Shown in pieces: positions 36,522 through 44,880 of a DNA stretch of 64,000 nt. This DNA comes from Ilyobacter polytropus DSM 2926 (GTDB taxonomy: Bacteria > Fusobacteriota > Fusobacteriia > Fusobacteriales > Fusobacteriaceae): positions 248,001-312,000 of the forward strand of contig NC_014633.1 in the NCBI RefSeq assembly GCF_000165505.1, in the 5' to 3' direction. The position numbers and the translations under genes are program-made. The notes under the pieces were generated by a model. That model saw only the letters and a program-made list of their open reading frames with translations. It had not been told where the DNA came from and searched no databases. Position 1 is the first letter of the stretch. The number at the start of each line of letters is the position of its first letter.

Positions 36522-36524
36522 ATT

Positions 36525-38189
36525 TTAAAATAGTCCTGTTATTTTTCCGTTTTCATCTATATCTATAAGTTCAGCTGAAGGTTTCTTAGGCAGTCCAGGC
36601 ATATCAATGATATTTCCTGCCATGGCTACTAGAAATCCTGCACCGGCTGAGAGTCTTATTTCATTCACAGTTACTGTAAAGTTTTCCGGTCTTCCTAGAA
36701 GGGCCGGGTTGTCAGAAATTGATTTTTGAGTTTTAGACACACAGATAGGAAGTTCTCCGTATCCGTTTTCCACAATAGTTTTTATTGTTTTCTTTGCCTT
36801 AGGAGAGAATACAACACCGTCGGCACCGTAGATTTCCTTTGCAATTATTTCTATTTTTTCTTCTGGAGAGCTTTCTAAAGAGTATAGAGGAGTATAGTTG
36901 TCCTCGCCTTTTTCGATTTCTCCTATGACAAGTTTTGCAAGTTCTTCTCCACCTGCACCGCCATTTGCCCATACATCGCAGTCGGCTACAGGTACATTGT
37001 GATCTGAGCATACTTTTCTTATAAGGTCAAATTCACTCTCTGTGTCTGTGACAAATCTGTTCATGGCCACAACTACCGGAAGATTGAATTTTTTCATGTT
37101 CTCTATATGTTTTTCAAGGTTTGAAAGTCCCTTTTGAAGGGCATCAAGATCCTGAACTGATAGATCTTTTGCTCCCCCGTGGTGCTTTAGGGCTCTTACA
37201 GTAGCTACCACAACAACACAGTTTGGTGTCAGCCCACCTTTTCTACATTTTATATCAAGAAACTTCTCGGCTCCGAGATCAGCTGCAAAACCGGCCTCTG
37301 TTATAGCAAAGTCAGAAAGTTTGAGGGCTAGTTTAGTAGCTAGCAATGAGTTGCATCCGTGAGCTATATTTGCAAAAGGTCCTCCGTGTATGAATACAGG
37401 AGTATTTTCTAAAGTTTGCACAAGATTTGGTTTTATGGCCTCTTTCATAAGAGCAGCAACTGCTCCCTGAACATTGAGGTCTTTTATTTTTAGAGGCGTT
37501 CCTGCAGTACTATATGCAAAGACCATCTCTCCGATTTTTTCCTTTAGGTCAGCTATAGAGTCAGCCAGACACATAGCAGCCATTATCTCAGAAGCAACTG
37601 TAATCTGGAAAGAATCCTCTCTAGGAATTCCGTTTGCAGTTCCCCCAAGTCCGATGACGATATTTCTAAGAGACCTATCGTTCATATCCATGACTCTTTT
37701 CCATGTAATTTTTGTTATATCTATATTAAGAGTGTTTCCAAATTTTAAGTGGTTGTCGATGCATGCAGATACAAGGTTGTGTGCTACCCCTATAGCATGA
37801 ATATCCCCAGTAAAGTGAAGGTTGATATCCTCCATAGGTATAACCTGGGAATGTCCTCCCCCTGTGGCTCCTCCTTTAATTCCGAATACAGGTCCTAGAG
37901 AAGGTTCTCTCAAGGCGGCAATTGATTTTTTTCCTAACCTGTTTAGAGCCTGAGTAAGTCCTACTGAAACAGTTGATTTTCCCTCTCCTGCAGGAGTAGG
38001 TGTAATAGCTGTTACAAGTACTAGTTTTCCGTCTTCCTTGTTTTCCAGTTTTCTTAGTAAATTAGGATCTACCTTTGCCTTGTACTTTCCGTACTGCTCG
38101 TAGTCATCTTCACTGAGACCGATTGTTTTTGCCACTTCACTGATTTTTAATAACTTGGCTTCTTGAGCAATTTGAATATCACTTTTCAT
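36525..38189 (-). CDS. fhs: Formate-tetrahydrofolate ligase
   Basis: Makes 10-formyl-tetrahydrofolate from formate, ATP and THF, supplying PurN and PurH. The 554-residue protein has the P-loop [11 protein letters not shown] near residue 66, the block [18 protein letters not shown] near residue 93 and the FTGDIHAIG block near 129, typical of the monofunctional bacterial enzyme. GGAGGG precedes the ATG. The gene is preceded by a guanine riboswitch and a short ORF with a second terminator, and followed directly by the purL riboswitch. Together with pfl it routes fermentative formate into purines. Confidence 0.97.
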   Translation of the reverse strand: MKSDIQIAQEAKLLKISEVAKTIGLSEDDYEQYGKYKAKVDPNLLRKLENKEDGKLVLVTAITPTPAGEGKSTVSVGLTQALNRLGKKSIAALREPSLGPVFGIKGGATGGGHSQVIPMEDINLHFTGDIHAIGVAHNLVSACIDNHLKFGNTLNIDITKITWKRVMDMNDRSLRNIVIGLGGTANGIPREDSFQITVASEIMAAMCLADSIADLKEKIGEMVFAYSTAGTPLKIKDLNVQGAVAALMKEAIKPNLVQTLENTPVFIHGGPFANIAHGCNSLLATKLALKLSDFAITEAGFAADLGAEKFLDIKCRKGGLTPNCVVVVATVRALKHHGGAKDLSVQDLDALQKGLSNLEKHIENMKKFNLPVVVAMNRFVTDTESEFDLIRKVCSDHNVPVADCDVWANGGAGGEELAKLVIGEIEKGEDNYTPLYSLESSPEEKIEIIAKEIYGADGVVFSPKAKKTIKTIVENGYGELPICVSKTQKSISDNPALLGRPENFTVTVNEIRLSAGAGFLVAMAGNIIDMPGLPKKPSAELIDIDENGKITGLF

Positions 38190-38257
38190 CTGCTAAAACC
38201 CTCCAATTTTTTCTGTATAATTTATATTTAAACTCCCTAAGTTTACAATTTTGGTAT

Positions 38258-38304
38258 TTAAAAAACCTAAGTTCACATTAATTAAAGATTAATGCGTACT
38301 TAGG
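38258..38304 (-). terminator. Second terminator in the fhs leader
   Basis: Minus-strand arms at 38304-38288 (CCTAAGT...CATTAAT type) and 38282-38266 pair at 15 of 17 positions, followed by six T. The stop codon of a short ORF lies at the loop. Confidence 0.8.
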
Positions 38305-38406
38305 CCTTCTATGAAAAAATATATCGAAGTCCACACTTATCCCGTACCATTTGATCTTCAGTTGGCCTATATAGTTGCCCAAAAGTGAAAAAAATGATAA
38401 CAGCAC
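38278..38406 (-). CDS. Putative 42-residue leader peptide upstream of fhs
   Basis: A GTG start follows AAGGAGG at a seven-base spacing, the best ribosome binding site in the leader. The peptide begins MLLSFFSLLGNYIG and ends RRPKYALIFN. Its last codons form the left arm and loop of the second fhs terminator, so a ribosome finishing it would melt that hairpin. I do not recognise the peptide as a known family. It may be a regulatory leader or a small protein; the frame is also open upstream to 38481, but that part crosses the first terminator. Confidence 0.45.
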   Translation of the reverse strand: MLLSFFSLLGNYIGQLKIKWYGISVDFDIFFHRRPKYALIFN

Positions 38407-38433
38407 GTGTAAACCTCCTTCCTCAAAAATCAT

Positions 38434-38566
38434 AAAAATCCGACATTTATCATATATGGAATGAAGTAAATGTCGGGACATGAATAAGTCCGGTCACTTC
38501 ACCCATAGTAGCTAATTTAAGGTTAGCTGTAGAGACTCCCGACCAGATTACGGGATTATACGAGTG
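38434..38566 (-). promoter_or_regulatory. Guanine riboswitch and first terminator before fhs
   Basis: The aptamer runs 38566 to 38500 on the minus strand: CACTCGTATAATC, then GTCTCTAC, then GCTACTATGGGTG, where the C of ACTATG indicates guanine. The terminator has arms CCGACATTTA and TAAATGTCGG (38476-38440) followed by ATTTTT. GTGAAGTGA after P1 can pair with the TTACTTCAT of the terminator as an anti-terminator. Guanine should reduce fhs transcription. Confidence 0.92.
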
Positions 38567-38595
38567 TTACAAATTGCGAATTTCTTTTCTACCAG

Positions 38596-38627
38596 GCCAC
38601 TTTACCACGAAAAGTGGCTTTTGTCAA
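38596..38627 (-). promoter_or_regulatory. fhs promoter with overlapping inverted repeat
   Basis: Minus-strand TTGACA, 17 bases, TAAAGT (-35 at 38627-38622, -10 at 38604-38599). The 8-bp inverted repeat GCCACTTT-N7-AAAGTGGC (38596-38618) covers the spacer and -10, so it could be a repressor operator. Confidence 0.75.
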
Positions 38628-38735
38628 AAAATAAAACATCTGTATTACTATTTGAGAGGAAGGAAATCCTTTAAAATAAAGGGGTAAAAAAATTATTAAA
38701 TAACTATCTGGATTTTTTTCCTCTTTTGAATATTT

Positions 38736-38790
38736 TACTTTCACATGGAATATCAAAAATTTCTTTTTTTTGATATTCCATGTGAAAGTA
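38736..38790. repeat. Perfect 24-bp hairpin between fhs and carA promoters
   Basis: The arms 38736-38759 and 38767-38790 are exact reverse complements with a 7-base loop. Neither strand has a proper T run after the stem. The gap 38628-38842 holds nothing else that I can name. Confidence 0.8.
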
Positions 38791-38842
38791 CCTTTGAGAT
38801 TGAGTTTTATAATTTTCTTAAAATTTTTTAAAAACATATCAG

Positions 38843-38871
38843 TTGACAGAAAGACTAAGTTTTGATATATT
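38843..38871 (+). promoter_or_regulatory. Promoter of the carAB leader
   Basis: A consensus TTGACA, 17 bases, TATATT. Transcription would begin near 38878. Confidence 0.8.
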
Positions 38872-38910
38872 ACTTCTTGATAATTTTTTTAATAAAGAGG
38901 GGGAAATCTG

Positions 38911-39066
38911 ATGTTCGATTACAAGAAAAAAAACATTCTAAAACAATTGTTTTCACCTCTATCTATTTCCAATATATTTTTAGATTTTCCAGTTGAGATA
39001 TTTATAGTGAATATTTCAAATATATTTATTTTTAATAATTATTTAAATTTTAGGAATAATGACTGA
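38911..39066 (+). CDS. Putative 51-residue leader peptide of carAB
   Basis: ATG follows GAGGGGG at a seven-base spacing. The peptide begins MFDYKKKNILKQLF and is rich in Phe, Ile and Asn because the DNA is T- and A-rich. Its stop codon lies inside the left arm of the following terminator. The design (promoter, translated U-rich leader, terminator, then a pyrimidine gene) resembles the E. coli pyrBI leader, in which UTP shortage slows RNA polymerase and lets the ribosome disrupt the hairpin. This role is inferred. Confidence 0.5.
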   Translation: MFDYKKKNILKQLFSPLSISNIFLDFPVEIFIVNISNIFIFNNYLNFRNND

Positions 39067-39098
39067 TTGATATTATCAGTGTTATTCCTTTTTTTTTA
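39052..39098 (+). terminator. Attenuator-type terminator before carA
   Basis: AGGAATAA pairs with TTATTCCT and inside it ACTGAT pairs with ATCAGT; nine T follow. It overlaps the end of the leader ORF. Confidence 0.85.
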
Positions 39099-39137
39099 GT
39101 CAAAAACACTTTTTATATAATGAAGGAGGATTATTAC

Positions 39138-40190
39138 ATGAAGGCTAAGTTAATCCTAGAAAACGGAATGACTTTCGATGGAAAGGCGTTTGGTTATTTT
39201 AAAGATACTACAGGAGAATTGGTTTTTAATACGAGTATGACTGGATATCAAGAGCTTCTCACTGACCCGTCTTATTACGGTCAGATAGTGGTTATGACCT
39301 ACCCACTTATAGGGAACTACGGAATAAACCTAGAGGACACCGAATCAAACAGCGTAAAGGTAAGAGGTCTTGTTGTTAGAGAGGAAGGAAAATATCCAAA
39401 TAACTTTAGATGTGAGATGACTCTAGACGGATACCTAAAGCAACACAAGGTAATGGGATTTAAAGGTGTAGATACAAGACAACTTACAAAAATTATAAGA
39501 GAAATAGGAACATGTAAGGCGATAATAACGACAGAAGAGCTGACTCAGAAAGAACTTAAAGAAAAATTTGATAATTTTTCCAATAGATACGCTGTGAAGG
39601 AAGTTTCAAGTCAGGAGAAATATGTAATACCTGGTAAAGGTAAAAAAATCGGGGTAATGGATTTTGGAATAAAGCAAAATATATTGAGATCGTTTGAAAA
39701 ACGTGGATGTGAACTCACTGTATTTCCATTTGGAACAACTGCCGAAGAGATACTGAAACATGACCTAGACGGTCTTTTCCTGTCAAATGGTCCTGGAGAT
39801 CCTGCTGATCTTACAGACACAGTAAACGAGATAAAAAAAATAGTAGGTAAAATGCCTCTTATAGGTATCTGTCTAGGGCATCAGCTTCTGGCATGGGCTC
39901 TAGGAGGAAGCACAGTAAAACTAAAATACGGGCACAGAGGTGGAAATCATCCTGTAAAGGACCTTCAGAAAAACAAGATTTTTATCACGGCTCAAAACCA
40001 CGGCTATGTGGTAGATAAAATGCCAGAAGGTGTAGAGGTCACTCATGTGAATCTAAATGACAACTCTGTAGAGGGAATGAAAAGTGATGAACTGAAAGTA
40101 ATGAGCATCCAGTATCACCCTGAAGCTTGTCCCGGACCTGAGGATTCTGGATATATCTTTGATGATTTTCTAAAAGCTATAGATAAATAA
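39138..40190 (+). CDS. carA: Carbamoyl-phosphate synthase small subunit
   Basis: Glutaminase subunit that feeds ammonia to CarB for pyrimidine and arginine synthesis. The N-terminal CarA domain has GYQELLTDPSYYGQIV and the C-terminal class I glutaminase has Cys245 in GICLGHQLLAW and the histidine-glutamate pair in SIQYHPEACPGP. 350 residues. ATG 39138 is chosen because the Shine-Dalgarno AAGGAGG lies after an earlier in-frame ATG at 39120. carB follows after 70 bases. Confidence 0.96.
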   Translation: MKAKLILENGMTFDGKAFGYFKDTTGELVFNTSMTGYQELLTDPSYYGQIVVMTYPLIGNYGINLEDTESNSVKVRGLVVREEGKYPNNFRCEMTLDGYLKQHKVMGFKGVDTRQLTKIIREIGTCKAIITTEELTQKELKEKFDNFSNRYAVKEVSSQEKYVIPGKGKKIGVMDFGIKQNILRSFEKRGCELTVFPFGTTAEEILKHDLDGLFLSNGPGDPADLTDTVNEIKKIVGKMPLIGICLGHQLLAWALGGSTVKLKYGHRGGNHPVKDLQKNKIFITAQNHGYVVDKMPEGVEVTHVNLNDNSVEGMKSDELKVMSIQYHPEACPGPEDSGYIFDDFLKAIDK

Positions 40191-40260
40191 AAAAATTAAA
40201 AGAAAAGTCGGACAGATATTTTTAGATAGATCAGATAAACTCATATTTTAGGAGGAAACT

Positions 40261-43200
40261 ATGTTAGATAAATCAATAAAGAAAACCCTTGTAATCGGAT
40301 CTGGGCCTATAGTGATAGGTCAGGCGGCGGAGTTTGATTATTCAGGAACTCAAGCTTGCGAAGCCTTAAAGCAGGAGGGTATAGAGGTTGTACTTATAAA
40401 CTCAAACCCTGCAACTATAATGACAGACAGAGCAGTTGCAGACAGGATTTACATAGAGCCTATTACCATAGAATTTGTAGAAAAGGTGATAAAAAAAGAA
40501 AGACCTGATTCCATATTGGCTGGAATGGGTGGACAGACTGCCTTGAATATAGCGGTTGAACTTTATGACAGCGGAATTTTAGATAAATATAATGTAAAAG
40601 TAATAGGAACTCCCATCGATTCCATAAAAAGAGGAGAGGACAGAGACCTATTTAGAGATGCAATGAAAAAAATAGGGGAACCTACCATCGAGAGTAAGAT
40701 AGTTGAAAACCTAAAGGATGGTCTAGAATTTGCAGCCCAGATAGGTTATCCTCTTGTAGTTAGACCTGCATATACTTTAGGAGGATCAGGAGGAGGAATA
40801 GCCAACGATCCTCAGGAACTAGAAGACATACTTCTTAAAGGTCTAAAGCTTTCAAGGGTAGGACAGGTTTTAGTAGAAAAGTCTATCTTAGGTTGGAAAG
40901 AGGTAGAGTATGAAGTAATCAGAGACGAGAATGGAAACTGTATCACAGTGTGTAATATGGAAAACATTGACCCAGTGGGAATACATACAGGAGACTCTAT
41001 AGTTGTGGCTCCATCTCAGACTCTTTCTGATAAAGAGTATCAGATGCTTAGAACTTCATCTATAAAAATAATAAATGAGATCGGTGTAATCGGTGGATGC
41101 AACGTTCAGTTTGCCCTTCATCCAAAGTCGTTTAAGTATGCGATTATAGAGATTAACCCAAGAGTTTCAAGATCCTCAGCCCTTGCATCAAAAGCCACAG
41201 GATATCCTATTGCAAGAGTTGCCACAAAACTTTCTCTTGGTTATACCCTAGATGAGGTAAAAAATGAAGTTACAGGTCAGACCTATGCATGTTTCGAGCC
41301 TGCACTTGACTACTGTGTAGTAAAGATACCTAAGTGGCCATTTGATAAATTTAAGAAAGCAGACAGAAAACTCGGAACTAAGATGATGGCAACAGGAGAG
41401 ATCATGGCTATCGGAAATAATTTTGAGGCGGCCTTCTTAAAAGGGATAAGATCCCTGGAAATAGGTCAGTATAATATGGAGCATCCTGTAGCTAAGAAAA
41501 TGTCAATCAGAGAGCTCAAAAATGCCGTAATGAGACCTGATGACGAGAGAATATTTGTAGCAGCAGAGATGCTAAGACGTGGATATGTAAAGTCTAAACT
41601 CCAAAAGATTACCGGTATGGATAAGTTTTTCATGGAAAAAATAGAGTGGATAGTAAAACAGGAAGAACTTCTCAAAAGAAGTACTTTAAAAGATATGGAT
41701 AAGCATACCCTAAGAAATTTAAAGAAAAAAGGTTTCTCTGATAAAGGAATAGCGGCTCTTATGAATGTCTCTGAGGCGGATATTGTCGCTAAGAGAAAAG
41801 AGCTTGATATCAGACCTGTATACAAGATGGTAGATACTTGTGCAGCAGAATTTGATGCAGTTTCATCTTACTATTATTCTACCTATGATATCTATGATGA
41901 AGTAACTGTTTCTGACAAAAGAAAAATACTTGTTGTTGGCTCTGGTCCAATAAGAATAGGCCAGGGAATAGAATTTGACTATTGTACGGTTCACAGTATA
42001 AAAGCCCTTCAGAAGATGGGAATAGAAACTATCATTATAAACAATAATCCTGAGACTGTATCTACTGACTTTTCTACTGCAGACAAGCTTTATTTTGAGC
42101 CACTTATTACAGAAGATGTAATGAATATAATCGAAAAAGAGCAGCCTGAAGGTGTGGTTCTTCAGTTTGGAGGACAGACAGCTATAAAACTTGCCAATGA
42201 TCTAGCAGCAGCTGGGGTAAAGATAATAGGTACTTCTGCAGACAAGATCGATGAGGCAGAGGATAGAGAAAGATTTGAAGCAATGATGGAAAAACTAGAT
42301 ATAAAGAGACCAAAAGGAAGAGCTGTCTGGAAAATAGAGCCTGGAATAGAGATTGCAAATTCAGTGGGTTATCCTGTGCTTGTTAGACCTTCTTATGTTC
42401 TTGGAGGGCAGGGAATGGAAATCTGTCACGATGAATATAACCTTGTAAAATATCTCGAAGCTTCTTTTGACAGAGATCCTGAAAATCCAGTACTTATAGA
42501 TAAATACCTAAATGGTATAGAGATAGAAATAGATGCAATATGTGATGGGGAAGATGTACTTATACCTGGAATAATGGAACATCTAGAAAGAGCTGGAGTT
42601 CACTCAGGGGATTCGATAACTGTTTATCCTTCTAAGAATCTTTATGAAGGTACAGAGGTAAAAATCTTAGACTATGCCAAGAAGATAGCTAAAGAGTTAG
42701 AGATAAGCGGAATGATGAATATTCAGTTTATAGCCTTTGAAAATGAGATATATGTAATAGAAGTAAACCCTAGATCATCTAGAACTGTTCCTTATATATC
42801 AAAGGTAACAGGAGTTCCTATGATAGAGCTGGCCACAAAAGTAATGTTAGGTGAAAAACTGGCAGATATGGAATATGGAACAGGAATCTATAAAAAACCA
42901 AATGTCTACGCTGTAAAAGTACCTGTGTTTTCAACAGAAAAACTTGGAAATGTAGAAGTTTCCCTAGGACCTGAGATGAAATCTACAGGTGAAGTATTAG
43001 GAGTGTCTGAAAGTCTAGATGAAGCTATCTACAAGGGACTTGTAGGTGGATACAGGCTGAGTCAGATAAAAAATAAAAATGTTCTTGTTACCATAAGAGA
43101 TAAGGATAAAGAGGAGTTTTTACCTCTTGCAAAGAGACTTATAGGACAGGGATGTAAATTATTTTCTACAGTGGGAACTCAGAAATTCCTTGAGACACAC

Positions 43201-43470
43201 GGAATCACTGCAGAAAAGGTAAATAAAATATCTGAGGAAAATCCAAATATTCTTGATAAACTTAAGAATAGAGAGATAGACCTGCTAATAAACACTGCAA
43301 CTAAGGCCAATGACGCCATGAGAGATGGGTTCAGAATAAGAAGAACTGCAATTGAATATGGAGTGGAGGTTCTTACTTCCCTTGATACTTTAAATGCTAT
43401 ACTTAATATTATGGAGAAAAATATTCATCTGAACAAAGAACTCAAAGTGTATGACATATCACAAATATAA
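40261..43470 (+). CDS. carB: Carbamoyl-phosphate synthase large subunit
   Basis: Makes carbamoyl phosphate from ammonia, bicarbonate and two ATP. The 1069-residue protein shows the internal duplication of Car[20 protein letters not shown] near residue 11 and [18 protein letters not shown] near residue 559, each followed by an ATP-grasp unit, and a C-terminal allosteric domain. The ATG follows AGGAGGAA. It is translated from the carA transcript and ends in a strong terminator. Confidence 0.97.
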   Translation: MLDKSIKKTLVIGSGPIVIGQAAEFDYSGTQACEALKQEGIEVVLINSNPATIMTDRAVADRIYIEPITIEFVEKVIKKERPDSILAGMGGQTALNIAVELYDSGILDKYNVKVIGTPIDSIKRGEDRDLFRDAMKKIGEPTIESKIVENLKDGLEFAAQIGYPLVVRPAYTLGGSGGGIANDPQELEDILLKGLKLSRVGQVLVEKSILGWKEVEYEVIRDENGNCITVCNMENIDPVGIHTGDSIVVAPSQTLSDKEYQMLRTSSIKIINEIGVIGGCNVQFALHPKSFKYAIIEINPRVSRSSALASKATGYPIARVATKLSLGYTLDEVKNEVTGQTYACFEPALDYCVVKIPKWPFDKFKKADRKLGTKMMATGEIMAIGNNFEAAFLKGIRSLEIGQYNMEHPVAKKMSIRELKNAVMRPDDERIFVAAEMLRRGYVKSKLQKITGMDKFFMEKIEWIVKQEELLKRSTLKDMDKHTLRNLKKKGFSDKGIAALMNVSEADIVAKRKELDIRPVYKMVDTCAAEFDAVSSYYYSTYDIYDEVTVSDKRKILVVGSGPIRIGQGIEFDYCTVHSIKALQKMGIETIIINNNPETVSTDFSTADKLYFEPLITEDVMNIIEKEQPEGVVLQFGGQTAIKLANDLAAAGVKIIGTSADKIDEAEDRERFEAMMEKLDIKRPKGRAVWKIEPGIEIANSVGYPVLVRPSYVLGGQGMEICHDEYNLVKYLEASFDRDPENPVLIDKYLNGIEIEIDAICDGEDVLIPGIMEHLERAGVHSGDSITVYPSKNLYEGTEVKILDYAKKIAKELEISGMMNIQFIAFENEIYVIEVNPRSSRTVPYISKVTGVPMIELATKVMLGEKLADMEYGTGIYKKPNVYAVKVPVFSTEKLGNVEVSLGPEMKSTGEVLGVSESLDEAIYKGLVGGYRLSQIKNKNVLVTIRDKDKEEFLPLAKRLIGQGCKLFSTVGTQKFLETHGITAEKVNKISEENPNILDKLKNREIDLLINTATKANDAMRDGFRIRRTAIEYGVEVLTSLDTLNAILNIMEKNIHLNKELKVYDISQI

Positions 43471-43493
43471 AACTTAAGAAATAATCCATTAAA

Positions 43494-43539
43494 GAAGGGT
43501 GATCCAGGTAGAAAAACTACTTGAGGATCACCCTTTTTA
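43494..43539 (+). terminator. Intrinsic terminator of carAB
   Basis: AAGGGTGATCC and GGATCACCCTT, with inner GTAG/CTAC, are followed by a T run. Confidence 0.9.
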
Positions 43540-43568
43540 ATGAAGAATTGCAGTTTAATAATTTTGTT

Positions 43569-44090
43569 TTAATTTAATAATTCTGATGCAATAAGCTCTA
43601 AGACCTGGGTTTCCCTTTCAATGGAAAGTCCCATTTTTTCATCTTTTTTTGATATTACTTCTTTATTATGAGCAATAGCCTCGTGGATATCGATCCAAAG
43701 TGCACTCATCCCGTTTTTGATCTCATAATCTTCTAAGCTTGATGTTCCCAATTCGTCAGCAATGCTACAAATATAAAAGTGAGAAGTCATATGCATAAAG
43801 TCAAAGTCATCATAATGAACAGGTCTAAATTCTTCGTAAATGCCATAGTGACCGTCAACCTCTATATCTCTTGCACCTGTCTCTTCAACAAGCTCTCTTT
43901 TCAGTCCTTCTATCAGGTCCTCATGGGGTTCTACTCCACCTCCTGGAAAGCTGTAGTCATTGTATCTTTTTGTGTATAGCATCAGAATTTTTGAATCTTT
44001 TAAAACAATCCCTCTTGCAGCTATTCTTCTATAGGGATTTCCATCTAAACTGTTCAGACTATTGTGAACAGATTTTTTTAATAATCTCAT
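43569..44090 (-). CDS. NUDIX hydrolase
   Basis: The NUDIX box is complete: GGVEPHEDLIEGLKREL followed by VEETG, around residues 51-74, giving the metal-binding REx2EE core. The family hydrolyses nucleoside diphosphates linked to another moiety. The 173-residue protein has no fused domain. The specific substrate cannot be told from this. It converges on carB with the shared terminator region between. Confidence 0.9.
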   Translation of the reverse strand: MRLLKKSVHNSLNSLDGNPYRRIAARGIVLKDSKILMLYTKRYNDYSFPGGGVEPHEDLIEGLKRELVEETGARDIEVDGHYGIYEEFRPVHYDDFDFMHMTSHFYICSIADELGTSSLEDYEIKNGMSALWIDIHEAIAHNKEVISKKDEKMGLSIERETQVLELIASELLN

Positions 44091-44249
44091 AAAGCACCTC
44101 TAAAATAAATTATTCATAATATTTAAATATTTTATCACAAAAAACAAAAAACTTCCAATTAAAGGGATTCTTGTAGGGGAATGTCATTATTTTGTTATAT
44201 TGAGAAATTAATTGACATTATTATAGTTAGATATTGTTGAAAAATTTGG

Positions 44250-44278
44250 TTCAATTGTCCAAAATATTTTGTTATAAT
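44250..44278 (+). promoter_or_regulatory. Probable promoter of the PAS-GGDEF-EAL gene
   Basis: TTCAAT, 17 bases, TATAAT with TG one base before the -10. A repeat element now separates it from the gene by about 600 bases. Confidence 0.5.
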
Positions 44279-44312
44279 GTTATTTTAAATTAAAGTATTG
44301 AATTTATAGGGA

Positions 44313-44749
44313 TTCGTTACTTTTCTCTTGAAAGAAAAGTAACCAAAAGTTCAAGAATTTTCAAATGTCTAGGAAGTAGATATTTCTTTTATCGCCTTTG
44401 TAAGCTACAGTCCTCGGTTCCCTGCGGAACTTATTCTGTAGGACGGCTTAGTCCAGGTTCTTTCCTGTATAAGCCCTGCGACTTGAAAATTCAAAAAATA
44501 TAAAACCGTATGTTCTCTCTATAAGAAGCAAGCGCAAAGGTTTATCAAAGTTTTCTCACTCAAAAAGGGTTTTTAAGTTTTTGGCCATTGACAAAATCAG
44601 CGTTAAGAATAACCGCAGTAAAATTCTTAGAAAAAATCGACTGTATGAGCGTAGCGAGTTTCGAGTTTTTCTTGGATTTTCAAGGTTGTTTAGCTTATTT
44701 TTCACAGGACTTGATTTTTGGTTACTTTTCATCAAGGAAAAGTAACGGA
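44313..44749. mobile_element. MITE-like non-coding element with terminal inverted repeats
   Basis: About 40 bases at the left (from 44313) and right (to 44749) ends are imperfect inverted repeats of each other, each containing its own hairpin with GTTACTTTTC and GAAAAGTAAC. The 437-bp body has no convincing gene and contains further short inverted motifs such as the CCGGTTCCCTGCGGAAC-like region near 44415. It looks like a non-autonomous transposable element, or a repeated structured sequence. No transposase is in the window. Clear target duplications were not seen. Confidence 0.6.
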
Positions 44750-44880
44750 ACTTTGGATAAAGTCAGTAATTTATTTAAACCAGTAACTATATTTAAGTAA
44801 AAAAGCTCTAAATTAATTTTGGGGGTAAATTCCCAGGTTTTGAATAAAATAAACTCAGATAAGTTCAACAGGAGGAATCA

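Noticed and set aside
38589-38837. An 82-codon minus-strand frame near the fhs promoter.
   Set aside because: It runs through the 24-bp hairpin and the fhs promoter, has no ribosome binding site and a lysine- and phenylalanine-heavy composition expected of AT-rich noise.
44588-44800. A 70-codon frame inside the MITE-like element.
   Set aside because: No ribosome binding site, and it crosses the right terminal repeat; not like a transposase.
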